The notes: a model not told the origin generated them from the letters alone. 54,763 nucleotides of DNA from Planctomycetales bacterium (GCA_020426845.1 JAGQPF010000272.1:1-54763), one strand, 5' to 3'. Positions 18,082-27,048 are shown, numbered from the stretch's first letter. Made by a program: numbers and translations.

Positions 18082-19527
18082 TTAGTCCTGTGATGAAATG
18101 GATGACTCGTCCCAAAGTTGTTGCGCGCGAAACTCGAACTCTTCCCACTCCGTCCGGAAGGACTCCAGGGCCTCGTGGGACGAATTCCAGTCCAGCGACG
18201 AATCCGTGGCAGCCGTCGTCGTCGAGCCGATTGCCGAACGACTTGCGGAACGACTTGCCGACGCCGGCGCCGAGCCCCAATGTCCGGCGTCTCGAAACTG
18301 CGTGGCCAACAGCGTCGCTGCCACAACGCCGCCGGCTGCCAGCCACCAGCCGCGGCGCCGGACTGCCGGTTGTTTTCTCAACTCGCGAGGCAGTTGGCAG
18401 ACCAGCGGCTGTTGCACATGAGCCAGACACTGCGCGAGCAGCGAGCGCAGCTGTTCCGCCGTCTGAATGCGATGCTCCGGGCACTTCTCATGCAGACGAG
18501 CCACAATCGCCTCGAGCCACTCGGGTATCCGCGGGTTCAGCTCTCGGATGGCAGTGGGGCGGCTGTCAGTGATCTGCCGCAGAATGCCGTAGCTTGTGTC
18601 GGCGCGAAACGGTGGCCGACCAGTGCACATGGCATAGATCACGCTCCCCAAGCTGAACAAGTCGCTGCGCGCGTCGATTGCCACGCCCCTTGCCTGCTCC
18701 GGCGACATGTACTGTGGCGTGCCGGGATGGTGACCTGTATGTGTCAGGCTTGCGTCATCGCTGGCCCGAGCCAGCCCGAAGTCGGTGAGCATCGCGTGCT
18801 CGACGCCCAGGTCGAGCAAGATGTTCGAAGGTTTGACGTCGCGATGCACCAAGCCTTGCGAGTGCGCGGCGGCCAGCCCGTCCGCAGTTTGCATGGCGAT
18901 TCGCAAGATGGCGCACACATCGAGCGCCCCTTCGCGATCCAATCGCTGTTGCAGCGATTCCCCGCCGACAAATTGCATCACCAGGAAGGGCGAGGCGCCA
19001 TTGGTCTCGACATTGTGAATCGCCACCACATGGGGATGAACCACGGCCGCGGCCGCCCGCGCCTCACGGGCAAATCGCAATCGGGCGGCGCCGTTGCCGG
19101 CCAGGTGCGGCGCCAAGATCTTGATCGCCACCGGGCGGCTCAATTCGCCGTCGAACCCCTTGAGCACAATCCCCATTCCCCCCGAGCCAATCAGCCGCTC
19201 CACATCGTAGCGCCCCAGTCGGCCCAGCAGCTCCGGATGAGACGGTGGATCAAGCAGCTGCCGCGCCATCGACTCATTCCATGCGGCAGCAGAACCCAGC
19301 CAAACTCGCGGCGACGCCGAGTGACCGTCCTGCCCCATTGCTCCGGACACCAATGTGTCCTTGACCTCGCGCCACATGGCCGCATCGGCCGCCAGTCGCT
19401 CCAATCGCTGCTGACAGTAGGAACATTCATCGACATGACGAGTGGCCCGCCGGAATTCGTCGCTCCGATCGTCCGCTTGCAACAGACATTGCAAACTCTC
19501 GTCATTGCAACGCATGGTTGCCTTCAT
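18082..19527 (-). CDS. Hanks-type Ser/Thr protein kinase with N-terminal zinc-finger motif
   Basis: About 481 residues from the ATG at 19527, chosen because GAGGAGG stands 5 nt upstream; an in-frame ATG at 19620 overlapping the sigma-factor stop is the alternative. Order: an anti-sigma-type zinc-binding motif (HVDECSYC, about residues 31-38), the kinase domain with glycine loop GSGGMG (about 114-119), ATP lysine in VAIKIL (about 136), catalytic HRDVKPSN (Asp about 230), DFG (about 249) and SPEQARG, then one transmembrane segment (WWLAAGGVVAATLLATQF) and an acidic C-terminal tail. All catalytic residues are present. Lying directly after an ECF sigma gene, it probably combines zinc-finger anti-sigma-like sensing with phosphorylation, a known planctomycete arrangement. 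The downstream gene starts 4 bp later, which implies coupled translation. Confidence 0.92.
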   Translation of the reverse strand: MKATMRCNDESLQCLLQADDRSDEFRRATRHVDECSYCQQRLERLAADAAMWREVKDTLVSGAMGQDGHSASPRVWLGSAAAWNESMARQLLDPPSHPELLGRLGRYDVERLIGSGGMGIVLKGFDGELSRPVAIKILAPHLAGNGAARLRFAREARAAAAVVHPHVVAIHNVETNGASPFLVMQFVGGESLQQRLDREGALDVCAILRIAMQTADGLAAAHSQGLVHRDVKPSNILLDLGVEHAMLTDFGLARASDDASLTHTGHHPGTPQYMSPEQARGVAIDARSDLFSLGSVIYAMCTGRPPFRADTSYGILRQITDSRPTAIRELNPRIPEWLEAIVARLHEKCPEHRIQTAEQLRSLLAQCLAHVQQPLVCQLPRELRKQPAVRRRGWWLAAGGVVAATLLATQFRDAGHWGSAPASASRSASRSAIGSTTTAATDSSLDWNSSHEALESFRTEWEEFEFRAQQLWDESSISSQD

Positions 19528-19538
19528 CGACGCCTCCT

Positions 19539-19562
19539 CTGTCATTTCACCTGTCATTTCAC
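19539..19562. repeat. Perfect 12-bp tandem duplication before the kinase start
   Basis: CTGTCATTTCAC is repeated exactly at 19539-19550 and 19551-19562, immediately upstream of the kinase ribosome-binding site at 19533-19539. On the coding strand it reads GTGAAATGACAG twice. It could modulate translation of the kinase or simply be a recent slip. Confidence 0.7.
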
Positions 19563-19609
19563 GCGGAGCACGGCCCGTGGAACCCGGTCGCTTTGGTCGC
19601 CATCCGGGG

Positions 19610-20209
19610 TCACGGATCATCCATCGCCTTTTGAACGAACTCCTGCATCCGCGCCATCACTCGGCTTCGCGAAACATAAATCGAGCCCACGCTGACGCCG
19701 ATGCGCGTTGCCGCGTCAGCAATCGAAACGCCTTCCACATGGGTCATCCAGAACGCCTGCCAAGTCGGCTCATTGACCAGGTTCCGAACTTGTTCGGCCG
19801 CTCGCGTGAACACCTCGCGCCGGTACTCCAAGTCAAACTGCCTGGACAAGTCATCAGCAGCAGCCAGCTCCGCAAGCTCACGAGCCGCATCCTCGCCGCC
19901 CGCGCCAAGCGGCCGCGTCGCGCGACGGGTGAGAAAGTTGATGGCGGTGTTGCGAGAGATCCGCAGCAGCCACGCCCGAAACTTCCCCCGGTCGGCACGC
20001 TCCAGCCACTGGGGCACCGATTTGGCGACGGAGCACAACACCTCTTGCACCACGTCTTCCGCATCCGCCGGCTGCATGCCGTGCCCCAGCCCCATGCGAT
20101 ACACGATCGGGCCGTAGATCTCGGCAAACTCCTCCCACGCCGCGGCATCCGCGGCATTGGGAAGACGCAAAATCAAGCTAGCGCGCGTTTTAGGCGGACT
20201 CGGCGACAT
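19610..20209 (-). CDS. ECF-type RNA polymerase sigma-70 factor
   Basis: 199 residues. Region 2 spans about 30-95 (WEEFAEIYGPIVYRMGLGHGMQPADAEDVVQEV, then RGKFRAWLLRISRNTAINFL, typical of region 2.1-2.4). Region 4 spans about 135-190 (REVFTRAAEQVRNLVNEPTWQAFWMTHVEGVSIADAATRIGVSVGSIYVSRSRVMARMQEF), with the helix-turn-helix that reads the -35 box. No region 1 or 3, as expected for ECF factors. It is the first gene of a three-gene minus-strand operon with the zinc-finger kinase and the secretin-N-like protein; its stop overlaps an in-frame upstream ATG of the kinase. Activity is probably controlled by that kinase rather than by a conventional anti-sigma factor. Target genes are unknown. Confidence 0.94.
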   Translation of the reverse strand: MSPSPPKTRASLILRLPNAADAAAWEEFAEIYGPIVYRMGLGHGMQPADAEDVVQEVLCSVAKSVPQWLERADRGKFRAWLLRISRNTAINFLTRRATRPLGAGGEDAARELAELAAADDLSRQFDLEYRREVFTRAAEQVRNLVNEPTWQAFWMTHVEGVSIADAATRIGVSVGSIYVSRSRVMARMQEFVQKAMDDP

Positions 20210-20467
20210 GAAACCTCACTTGGGGTAACCGTCCACTCCACATAGTTAGACACCGCGACAATCCCGGTCTTGCACGACCCTCCAAAAAAGATTGTTCGCT
20301 CCGGCGCCATCGGCCCCTTGCCCGGAATCCCGTTTGGGTGCGTAGCAGACTGACGAACGCCCCTCATTTTGGGTGGTGAATTTTAATGGCTCTTGCGGTG
20401 AGCCGTCGCTATATTCTTCCGCTGCATTCCCAATTCATCCCCACTTCGTCCCACTCGTCGAGTCGTT

Positions 20468-23400
20468 ATGCCTGCCTTTCCGCCAACATCGGGACAGTAT
20501 CGCCGAGGTGATTCCCTCAGCCACGCGAATCGTCGTCGCAGCAGGCGACCACGTCCGCGCAAGCGATCGTTGCGGCGGCTCGCCATCGAAGCGTTCGAGC
20601 AACGGCTGCTGCTTGCCGGAGATTTGGACACGAGCTTCGGGGACAATGGCCAACTGCTGACGCCGCTGTTTACCGACGCGACCACCAGCGACCAAATCCG
20701 CGCGGTCGCCACGTCTCCGTCCGGCAAGACCTATGCGCTGGGAACGCGCGAGATCGTCGCCTACAACGGGGATGGATCGCTGGATCTGACCTTCGGATCG
20801 CAGGGGCGAGTGTCCGCAAGTGTGGATGCATACGATATCGTGGCCCAAGTCGACGGCAAATTGGTTGTCGCCGGCCGCCTGTCCTTTGCGGGCACCGGAC
20901 TCGATTTTGGGGTGGCTCGCTATCTGCCCGATGGGCAGCTCGACAGCACCTTTGGCGTGGGAGGAATCGCGAGCGCCGACATCGGGTCGTCAGGCGATTG
21001 GGCGCGCGCGCTGGCGGTGGACGGTGATGGCAACTATGTCGTTGCCGGCGTGGCCGGAGTGCGAACCGACGCCACGGGCCTGGACTTCGCCATGGCGCGT
21101 TTTCTCCCCAACGGCGACTTGGACACATCGCTCGGAGGCACTGGCGTCATCCGCACCGATCTGTCGGCAGCATCCGAGCAAGCTCTCGGCGTGGCGGTGG
21201 ATGCCGCCAACGGCATCGTTCTGGCCGGCGTCAGCAACACCCAACCCGCGTTGGCGCGCTATCACGCTGACGGCTCTCTCGACACCGGGTTCGATGGTGA
21301 TGGTCTGTTGACGACCGCCATCGGCCTTTCCGGTGGCTACGAAAGTGTTGCAATCGACGCGGACGGCAACGTCGTCGCAGCGGGCACCAGTGTCATCCTG
21401 GGAACCGGGAACGACTTTGCCATCGCTCGGTATCTTCCCGACGGCTCTCTCGATCCTGCCTACGACGGTGACGGCATTGCCACGGTCGCCGTTGGATCGG
21501 GTACGGCTCATGACTTGCTGGTGGCGATGGAACTCGAGTCGTCCACCGGTGCCGCAACCCTTGCGGGCCGCACGCTCACAGGGACCCTTTACGAGTTCGC
21601 CACAGTGCGTCTCACGAGCAACGGAAGTTTGGATGCGACATTCGCAAGCGGCGGCATCGCTCGCACATCGATCGGTCCCGCAAACGACTTTCCCACCGAC
21701 ATGGCCGTGGATTCCAGGGGCCGAATCGTTGTTGGCGGCTTTAGCAATTTCGGCAGCGGCGACGACTTCGTGCTCGTGCGCTATGACGCCAACGGCATTT
21801 TGGACAGCACCTTCGATGGAGACGGCATTGTCACAACGAACATCGGCTCTTCGAATGAGCGGTCCTACGCAGTCTCTGTACAGAGTGACGGCAAGTTGGT
21901 GACCGCAGGCTTCGCCTACACCGGTTCCACGTCGCAAGGTGGCAGCGGCAATGACCTGTTGCTCACACGCCAGAACGCCGACGGCTCGCTAGACGCGACC
22001 TTTGGCGTCGGCGGCGTTGCGCGGATCGACATCATGGGAGAGAACAACACGGCCAACGCCGTGGTCGCGCAGTCCGACGGGAAACTGCTTGTCGCGGGCG
22101 TCACCGGAGTGTCAGGACAAGGCGACTTCCTGTTGGCGAGATTGCTGGCAGACGGGAGTCTGGATCCGACCTTCGGGGCGGGCGGCATCGTCACAACGGA
22201 CCTGGGCACCACCAACGATGTTGCTCGATCGATCGCGGTCCAATCCGACGGCCGGATCGTTGTGGCTGGCTACACGGGCGGCCCGAGCGACGCCGCGGTG
22301 GCGCGATACAACTCAGATGGCTCGCTTGATAGCTCATTCGGCAGCGGGGGCAGCGTGTTGACCGACCTGGGCGGCGAGGAGCTAGTGTTCAGCGTCGCCG
22401 TGGGTAATGACGGCTCGATCACGGTCGGTGGCTACCATGTTCCCGCCTTTGTCGCCGGCGCCGATTACAACTTTTTGGCGCTGCGTTACGACTCCAACGG
22501 CAGCCCGGACACATCGTTCGGCGGCGTCGGCTATGTACTCACCGACTTCGGCGCCAACGTGCGCGAGACCGCATTTACGATGGCTTTGCAGCCAGACGGC
22601 AAGACGCTGGTCGCTGGCTTGACGGATCGGGACGGAGATGCCGACTACGCGGTGGCCCGCTACGCGGTGGACGGCACGCTCGACGCCACGTTCGGCGTGG
22701 GCGGCCTGGTATCGTTCGACTTCGACGGCAGCAACGATGGCGCCAACGCTTTGGCAGTTCAGCCCAATGGCAGCATCATTGTCTCGGGCACCTCCTTTTT
22801 GGATCGCAGCCGCATCGGTCTTGCCAGGCTCACTTCGGATGGACAGTTGGACCCTTCCTTTGGCACAGCGGGCCGACTCACCTACGCGCCGACTCCGGGC
22901 GGTTACTACACGCATGGGATGGCACTGCAAGGCGACGGCGCCATCGTGGTCGCCGGATATGTCGCGGGCCGCACCGAAGACTTGCTGACGGTGAGATTCC
23001 TGGGAGACCTCAACGCTCCTGCGACAGGAGAGCCCGTGATACTCGGCGTCGCCCGCGAGAACGAGACGTTGCAGGTCGACACATCCGGCATTCACGATGC
23101 CAACGGCGTTGGCGAACTCACCTACCAGTGGATGCGGAACGGCGTTGCCGTCTCGGGCGCGACCTCGGCGACATTCGAACTTGACGACGCGGACGTCGGC
23201 GCCGCGATCAGCGTGGCCGTGTTCTTCGACGGCATCGGCTCGGCCGAGGGACCGCTGTTCAGCGCGGCCACTGCGCCGGTTGTCAATGTCAACGACGTGC
23301 CGACGGGATCGCCGGTGATCGTTGGCGTCGTCGCATTCGGCGAGACGCTGGGAGTCGACACCAGTGCCATCGGCGATGAGGACGGCCTTGGGCCATTCAG

Positions 23401-23587
23401 TTACCAATGGTTAAGAGATAGCTCGCCCGTGAGCGGCGCCACGGCCTCCACCTATGATTTGTCGAGCGTCGATGTCGGCGCGCAAATCAGCGTGGTCGTC
23501 TCGTACCTCGATGGGCAGGGCACGCCGGAAAACCTGGTTAGCTCTGGCAGACCGTGGCGAGTTGGGTTCATTCCGTGGACTTCGTGA
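20468..23587 (+). CDS. LEPR-XLL / Delta-60 repeat beta-propeller protein, 5' part of a frameshifted gene
   Basis: 1039 codons in one frame. Residues about 20-50 are basic and end in the planctomycete LEPR-XLL-type signal (IEAFEQRLLLAGD), linked to export of giant proteins. About 14 Delta-60 repeats follow to residue about 850, each with an xLDxxFGxxG core (DLDTSFGDNG, SLDLTFGSQG, SLDATFGVGG and so on), predicted to form beta-propellers. Two Ig-like modules come next (ENETLQVDTSGI...LTYQWMRNG and GETLGVDTSAI...FSYQWLRDS). The frame then ends abruptly at 23587 after an unrelated tail (SSGRPWRVGFIPWTS). Homologous coding sequence continues in another frame to 24501, so the natural protein was probably at least about 1350 residues. 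The convergent gene starts 9 bp after 24501. Role: a secreted or surface protein of unknown function. Confidence 0.8.
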   Translation: MPAFPPTSGQYRRGDSLSHANRRRSRRPRPRKRSLRRLAIEAFEQRLLLAGDLDTSFGDNGQLLTPLFTDATTSDQIRAVATSPSGKTYALGTREIVAYNGDGSLDLTFGSQGRVSASVDAYDIVAQVDGKLVVAGRLSFAGTGLDFGVARYLPDGQLDSTFGVGGIASADIGSSGDWARALAVDGDGNYVVAGVAGVRTDATGLDFAMARFLPNGDLDTSLGGTGVIRTDLSAASEQALGVAVDAANGIVLAGVSNTQPALARYHADGSLDTGFDGDGLLTTAIGLSGGYESVAIDADGNVVAAGTSVILGTGNDFAIARYLPDGSLDPAYDGDGIATVAVGSGTAHDLLVAMELESSTGAATLAGRTLTGTLYEFATVRLTSNGSLDATFASGGIARTSIGPANDFPTDMAVDSRGRIVVGGFSNFGSGDDFVLVRYDANGILDSTFDGDGIVTTNIGSSNERSYAVSVQSDGKLVTAGFAYTGSTSQGGSGNDLLLTRQNADGSLDATFGVGGVARIDIMGENNTANAVVAQSDGKLLVAGVTGVSGQGDFLLARLLADGSLDPTFGAGGIVTTDLGTTNDVARSIAVQSDGRIVVAGYTGGPSDAAVARYNSDGSLDSSFGSGGSVLTDLGGEELVFSVAVGNDGSITVGGYHVPAFVAGADYNFLALRYDSNGSPDTSFGGVGYVLTDFGANVRETAFTMALQPDGKTLVAGLTDRDGDADYAVARYAVDGTLDATFGVGGLVSFDFDGSNDGANALAVQPNGSIIVSGTSFLDRSRIGLARLTSDGQLDPSFGTAGRLTYAPTPGGYYTHGMALQGDGAIVVAGYVAGRTEDLLTVRFLGDLNAPATGEPVILGVARENETLQVDTSGIHDANGVGELTYQWMRNGVAVSGATSATFELDDADVGAAISVAVFFDGIGSAEGPLFSAATAPVVNVNDVPTGSPVIVGVVAFGETLGVDTSAIGDEDGLGPFSYQWLRDSSPVSGATASTYDLSSVDVGAQISVVVSYLDGQGTPENLVSSGRPWRVGFIPWTS

Positions 23588-24501
23588 ATGGCGCCTTCAC
23601 TCGCGCCGAGGTCGAAATCGATTTGGCAAGTCACGCCTTTACGGACCAGAGCCGCATACGCTTCGTCTCGGACGCGAGCAACAACCGCGACGACGTCTAC
23701 CTGGATGAGATCCTGATCGAAGGCTTTGGCCCGCCACCTCCGCCGCCCGTCAACCACAACCCCGTGGCAACCAACGACGCGGCGACAACCGTCCGCGACC
23801 AGCCGGTGACCATCGCGGCGCTGGCCAACGATGCGGACGAAGACGGAGACACGTTGGCCGTGGACAGCTTCACACAGCCTGCAAACGGCTCCGTGGTGCT
23901 GACGGGCCCCGGTCTGCTCACGTACTCGCCGTCCCCGGGATTCGTCGGCGTCGACCAATTCACCTACGTGGTGATCGACGGGGCCGGAGGCGCCGACACG
24001 GGAACCGTGACCGTGCAAGTCAGCGAACCCAGCGTCTGGACCGATCTGGTGTTTGAGGACTTTGAAAACGGCTTTGGACAGTTTGCCGACGGAGGTCGCG
24101 ACGCCACACTCTACAGTCGCGGCGCCCATGCCCATCAAGGCACGAGCGCCGCCAACCTGCAGGATGGCAACGGCGCCGACTCGTCCATCGAACTGGCCAA
24201 TCCCCTCGATCTCCAGTCGCCCGGCTACTCGACGCTGCGCGTGGAGTTCTGGTTCAAGACAGTCGGCTTTGAATCCGGGGACAGTTTCGAACTGCAATAC
24301 TTCGACGGCAGCAGTTGGCAGACCATCGAAGCCTGGATCGCAGGCGCCGATTTTGTTGACAGCAGCTTCGTATTCGCGTCGGTGGAGATTTCGGCGGCCA
24401 ACTATGCATTTAGTGCGCAGTCCGGCATTCGGCTGATGTCCACGGCCAACTCGAAGAACGATGACGTCTACTTGGACGAAATTCTGATCTCGGCCAAGTA
24501 A
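23542..24501 (+). pseudogene. 3' remainder of the LEPR-XLL gene, in a shifted frame
   Basis: This frame opens only after a TAG at 23539-23541 and has no credible start. It reads LWQTVASWVHSVDFVNGAF...DDVYLDEILIEGFG, which is the second half of a domain whose full copy lies further down (SSWQTIEAWIAGADFVDSSF...DDVYLDEILISAK, about 24043-24498). Between them are a proline stretch (PPPPPP) and a cadherin-like Ig module (NHNPVATNDAATTV...DQFTYVVIDGAGGADTGTVTVQV). The first domain copy lacks its N-terminal half of about 75 residues, and one base is missing around 23543-23545. So the gene has lost coding sequence at this junction, or the assembly has collapsed a repeat there. The rest of this part has no stop codons. 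Confidence 0.7.
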
Positions 24502-24510
24502 TGGAGACGC

Positions 24511-25941
24511 TCACCACTGGCCGGTGGAAAGGTACTCGTGAATCGACCGCGCCGCTTTGCGGCCCGCGCCCATGGCCAGAATCACGGTGGCCGACCCGCT
24601 GACGATATCCCCGCCGGCGAAGACGGCTTGCTTCGTGGTCCGCAGCGTCGCTTCGTCGGCGACGATGTATCCCCAGCGGTTCGTCTGGATGTCCGGTGCG
24701 CTGGATTGCACCAGCGGGTTGGCGCCAGTGCCGATAGCGATGATCACAACGTCGATCGGCAGTACAAACTCCGATCCCTCTATGGGAGCCGGGCTGCGTC
24801 GCCCCGATTCGTCCTCGGGCCCCAGCTCCATTTTCACCAGCTTTACGCCGGTCAAATAACCGTCATCGTTGCCGAGAAACTCCACGGGGTTGTGCAAGTT
24901 CAGAAACTGCACGCCCTCGTCCTTGGCGTGGTGCACCTCCTCGCGCCGCGCGGGCATCTCCTCCTCGCCGCGCCGGTAAATTACATAGGCGTTCTTGGCA
25001 CCCAACCGACGAGCTGAGCGAATCGCGTCCATCGCCGTATTGCCGCCGCCGACCACCGCCACGTTGCGGCCTTTGCAAGCGTATATCGGCGAGTCATAGT
25101 GCTCCGGATCGTAGGCCTTCATCAGATTCACACGAGTCAAAAACTCGTTGGCCGAGTAGACGCCGCCCAGGTGCTCCCCGGGGATATTCATGAATCGCGG
25201 CAACCCTGCGCCCGTGGCGATAAACACCGCGTCGAAACCTTCCTCGCCGAGCAATTCGTCGACGGTGACGGTCTTGCCGATCACGACATTGGTCTGAAAC
25301 TCGACGCCCATCTTGCCGAGGTTCTCGACTTCGTTGCGAACGATCTCTTTCGGCAGGCGAAACTCCGGAATCCCGTAGACCAACACTCCGCCGATCTCGT
25401 GGAGCGCCTCGAACACCGTCACGTCGTGGCCCTTCAACACGAGATCCCCGGCGCAACTGAGCCCCGCGGGCCCGCTGCCCACGATCGCCACCTTGCGGCC
25501 GGTCGCCGGCGCCCGCTCGGGAATGCCGACTTGCCCGGTCGCTTGTTCGTAGTCGGCAACAAAGCGTTCGAGATGCCCGATCGCGAGCGGGCTGAACCGC
25601 TTGCCCAAAATGCAAGATCCCTCGCACTGATTCTCTTGCGGACAAACGCGGCCCGTCACGGCAGGCAGCACGTTGTCCTCGCGAATTTTGGCCGCGGCCT
25701 TCAAGTACTCGCCTTGTATGACCAGATCGACAAACTCCCGAATCTTGACTCCGACGGGGCAACCATGCACGCATTTGGGGTCGTTGCAGGCGAGGCAACG
25801 TTGCGCCTCCTGCTGCGCGACAATGACCTCGAAGCCCCGGTTGACCTCCTTGAAGTTATGCGAACGCTCCGCCGGATCCTGCTCGGGCATCGGCTGGCGA
25901 GGAATCTTCGTACGTTCTTTAGGGGGCAGGCGGTCGGACAT
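24511..25941 (-). CDS. NfnB/GltA-type NAD(P)-dependent flavoprotein (glutamate synthase small-chain family)
   Basis: 476 residues of the GltD/GltA/NfnB family. The N-terminus carries cysteine motifs for two [4Fe-4S] clusters (CLACNDPKCVHGCP about residues 48-61; CPQENQCEGSC about 100-110). An FAD site follows (VAIVGSGPAGLSCAGDL, about 150) and an NADPH site (VAVVGGGNTAMDAIRSARR, about 295), then a C-terminal FAD motif (QAVFAGGDIVSGSATVILAMGAGR). Glutamate synthase small chains and NfnB/SudA look alike; the NfnA/SudB-like gene directly upstream, and the lack of a gltB nearby, favour a two-subunit NADH-dependent ferredoxin:NADP oxidoreductase or sulfide dehydrogenase type complex. In Nfn this subunit carries out electron bifurcation. 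It is the last gene of the redox operon, after a 198-bp gap with an inverted repeat. Confidence 0.9.
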   Translation of the reverse strand: MSDRLPPKERTKIPRQPMPEQDPAERSHNFKEVNRGFEVIVAQQEAQRCLACNDPKCVHGCPVGVKIREFVDLVIQGEYLKAAAKIREDNVLPAVTGRVCPQENQCEGSCILGKRFSPLAIGHLERFVADYEQATGQVGIPERAPATGRKVAIVGSGPAGLSCAGDLVLKGHDVTVFEALHEIGGVLVYGIPEFRLPKEIVRNEVENLGKMGVEFQTNVVIGKTVTVDELLGEEGFDAVFIATGAGLPRFMNIPGEHLGGVYSANEFLTRVNLMKAYDPEHYDSPIYACKGRNVAVVGGGNTAMDAIRSARRLGAKNAYVIYRRGEEEMPARREEVHHAKDEGVQFLNLHNPVEFLGNDDGYLTGVKLVKMELGPEDESGRRSPAPIEGSEFVLPIDVVIIAIGTGANPLVQSSAPDIQTNRWGYIVADEATLRTTKQAVFAGGDIVSGSATVILAMGAGRKAARSIHEYLSTGQW

Positions 25942-25995
25942 AAGTAATCCGTCGTGGTCCGGAAATGTTGCAGGGTCAGTGCCAGGAAACGACTC

Positions 25996-26076
25996 TAGGA
26001 AGTGAACATCCTAGCGGAAAGGAAACCCGCAGCCGAAAGCACATCGAACTGATCTCCAGGGGATGTTCACTTCCTA
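25996..26076. repeat. 16-bp perfect inverted repeat between the two nfn-like genes
   Basis: TAGGAAGTGAACATCC (25996-26011) and its exact reverse complement GGATGTTCACTTCCTA (26061-26076) are separated by 49 bp. In RNA they would close a large stem-loop between the NfnA-like and NfnB-like genes. It may be an mRNA processing or attenuation structure, or the arms of a small mobile relic. A related CTCGCT...CGGGTTCCCT motif follows at 26079-26110. Confidence 0.65.
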
Positions 26077-26139
26077 TACCTCGCTAACGCTCTAACGCTT
26101 CGGGTTCCCTATCCGATCTCCAGACTCGTATCGATGCCG

Positions 26140-27048
26140 TCAGCTATCTTGCGGGCCGCGGGGCCCAACCTGAGGATGCTTCTGCTCCAAGTGACAATGT
26201 CGCGCCTCTTGGACGGCGGCCACAGGATTCGCCGCGAACGACTCCAACGCAGCCTGCTCGATCGGCCGATAGAGCGAGTTGCGCTGGGCCAGAATCTTGA
26301 AGTCGACTTCATGGGCGTCGAACTCGGGCCCGTCCACACAAGCGAACCTCGTCTGTCCGCCCACCGTCACCCGGCAGCCACCGCACATCCCGGTGCCATC
26401 GACCATGATCGGATTGAGACTGACGATCGTCTTGATCCGATGCGGACGCGTGACCTCGGCCACCGCCTGCATCATCCGAATTGGGCCAATCGCGAGCACG
26501 CGATCGATCGTCTCGCCCGAGTCGATCAGCTGTTGAAGCTTTTCGGTCACCAGACCGCGGCTGCCGTAGCTGCCGTCATCCGTCATCACATAGAGCTCAT
26601 CGCTGGCGGCACGCATTTCATCCTCCAGCAACACATACTCCTCGCTCTTGGCGCCGACGATGCTGACGACTCGGTTGCCGGCCTGCTTCATGGCGACTGC
26701 CGTCGGGAAGGCGATCGCCGTGCCCACCCCGCCGCCGATCACGACCACGGCGCCGAACCGCTCAATCTCCGACGGCTCGCCCAGCGGCCCGACGACATCC
26801 GAGATCGCATCGCCCGCCTCAAGCATATTGAGCAGTTTCGTCGTCTTGCCAATGCCTTGGACAATGATGGTGATCGTGCCCTCGGCGGGGTCCGCGTCGG
26901 CGATCGTCAGCGGTATCCGCTCGCCGTGCTCATGAATCCGCACAATCACGAACTGCCCCGCCTGACGCCGTCCGGCGATCCGCGGCGCCTCAATCTCGAA
27001 CCGCTTAATATCCGGCGCCAGGAACGCCGCGTGTCGGATCGGAAACAT
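26140..27048 (-). CDS. NfnA/SudB-type FAD/NAD(P)-binding and [2Fe-2S] subunit
   Basis: About 302 residues from the ATG at 27048; upstream sequence in frame has no family character. It is a ferredoxin-NADP reductase-like protein: an FAD-binding barrel (GQFVIVRIHEHGERIPLTIAD, about residues 31-51), an NAD(H) domain (VVVIGGGVGTAIAFPTAVAMK, about 100-120) and a C-terminal [2Fe-2S] segment (VDGTGMCGGCRVTVGG...FACVDG, about 217-245). Where PyrK-type proteins have a first cysteine this has Asp, which fits my recollection that NfnA uses one Asp and three Cys ligands. Family members pair with NfnB/GltA proteins to couple NADH, ferredoxin and NADPH pools. The partner gene lies next downstream. The last 40 residues (EARHCHLEQKHPQVGPRG) extend past the usual end. 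It is cytoplasmic. Confidence 0.9.
   Translation of the reverse strand: MFPIRHAAFLAPDIKRFEIEAPRIAGRRQAGQFVIVRIHEHGERIPLTIADADPAEGTITIIVQGIGKTTKLLNMLEAGDAISDVVGPLGEPSEIERFGAVVVIGGGVGTAIAFPTAVAMKQAGNRVVSIVGAKSEEYVLLEDEMRAASDELYVMTDDGSYGSRGLVTEKLQQLIDSGETIDRVLAIGPIRMMQAVAEVTRPHRIKTIVSLNPIMVDGTGMCGGCRVTVGGQTRFACVDGPEFDAHEVDFKILAQRNSLYRPIEQAALESFAANPVAAVQEARHCHLEQKHPQVGPRGPQDS

Noticed and set aside
23554..24501. The 3' part of the LEPR-XLL gene as a separate gene with its own start
   Set aside because: It begins mid-domain, has no ribosome-binding site and continues the upstream protein in another frame.
24511..25941. Glutamate synthase small subunit working in ammonia assimilation
   Set aside because: No large subunit gene is adjacent and the neighbour is an NfnA/SudB-like protein, so an Nfn/Sud-type complex fits better; the homotetrameric GltA alternative cannot be fully excluded.
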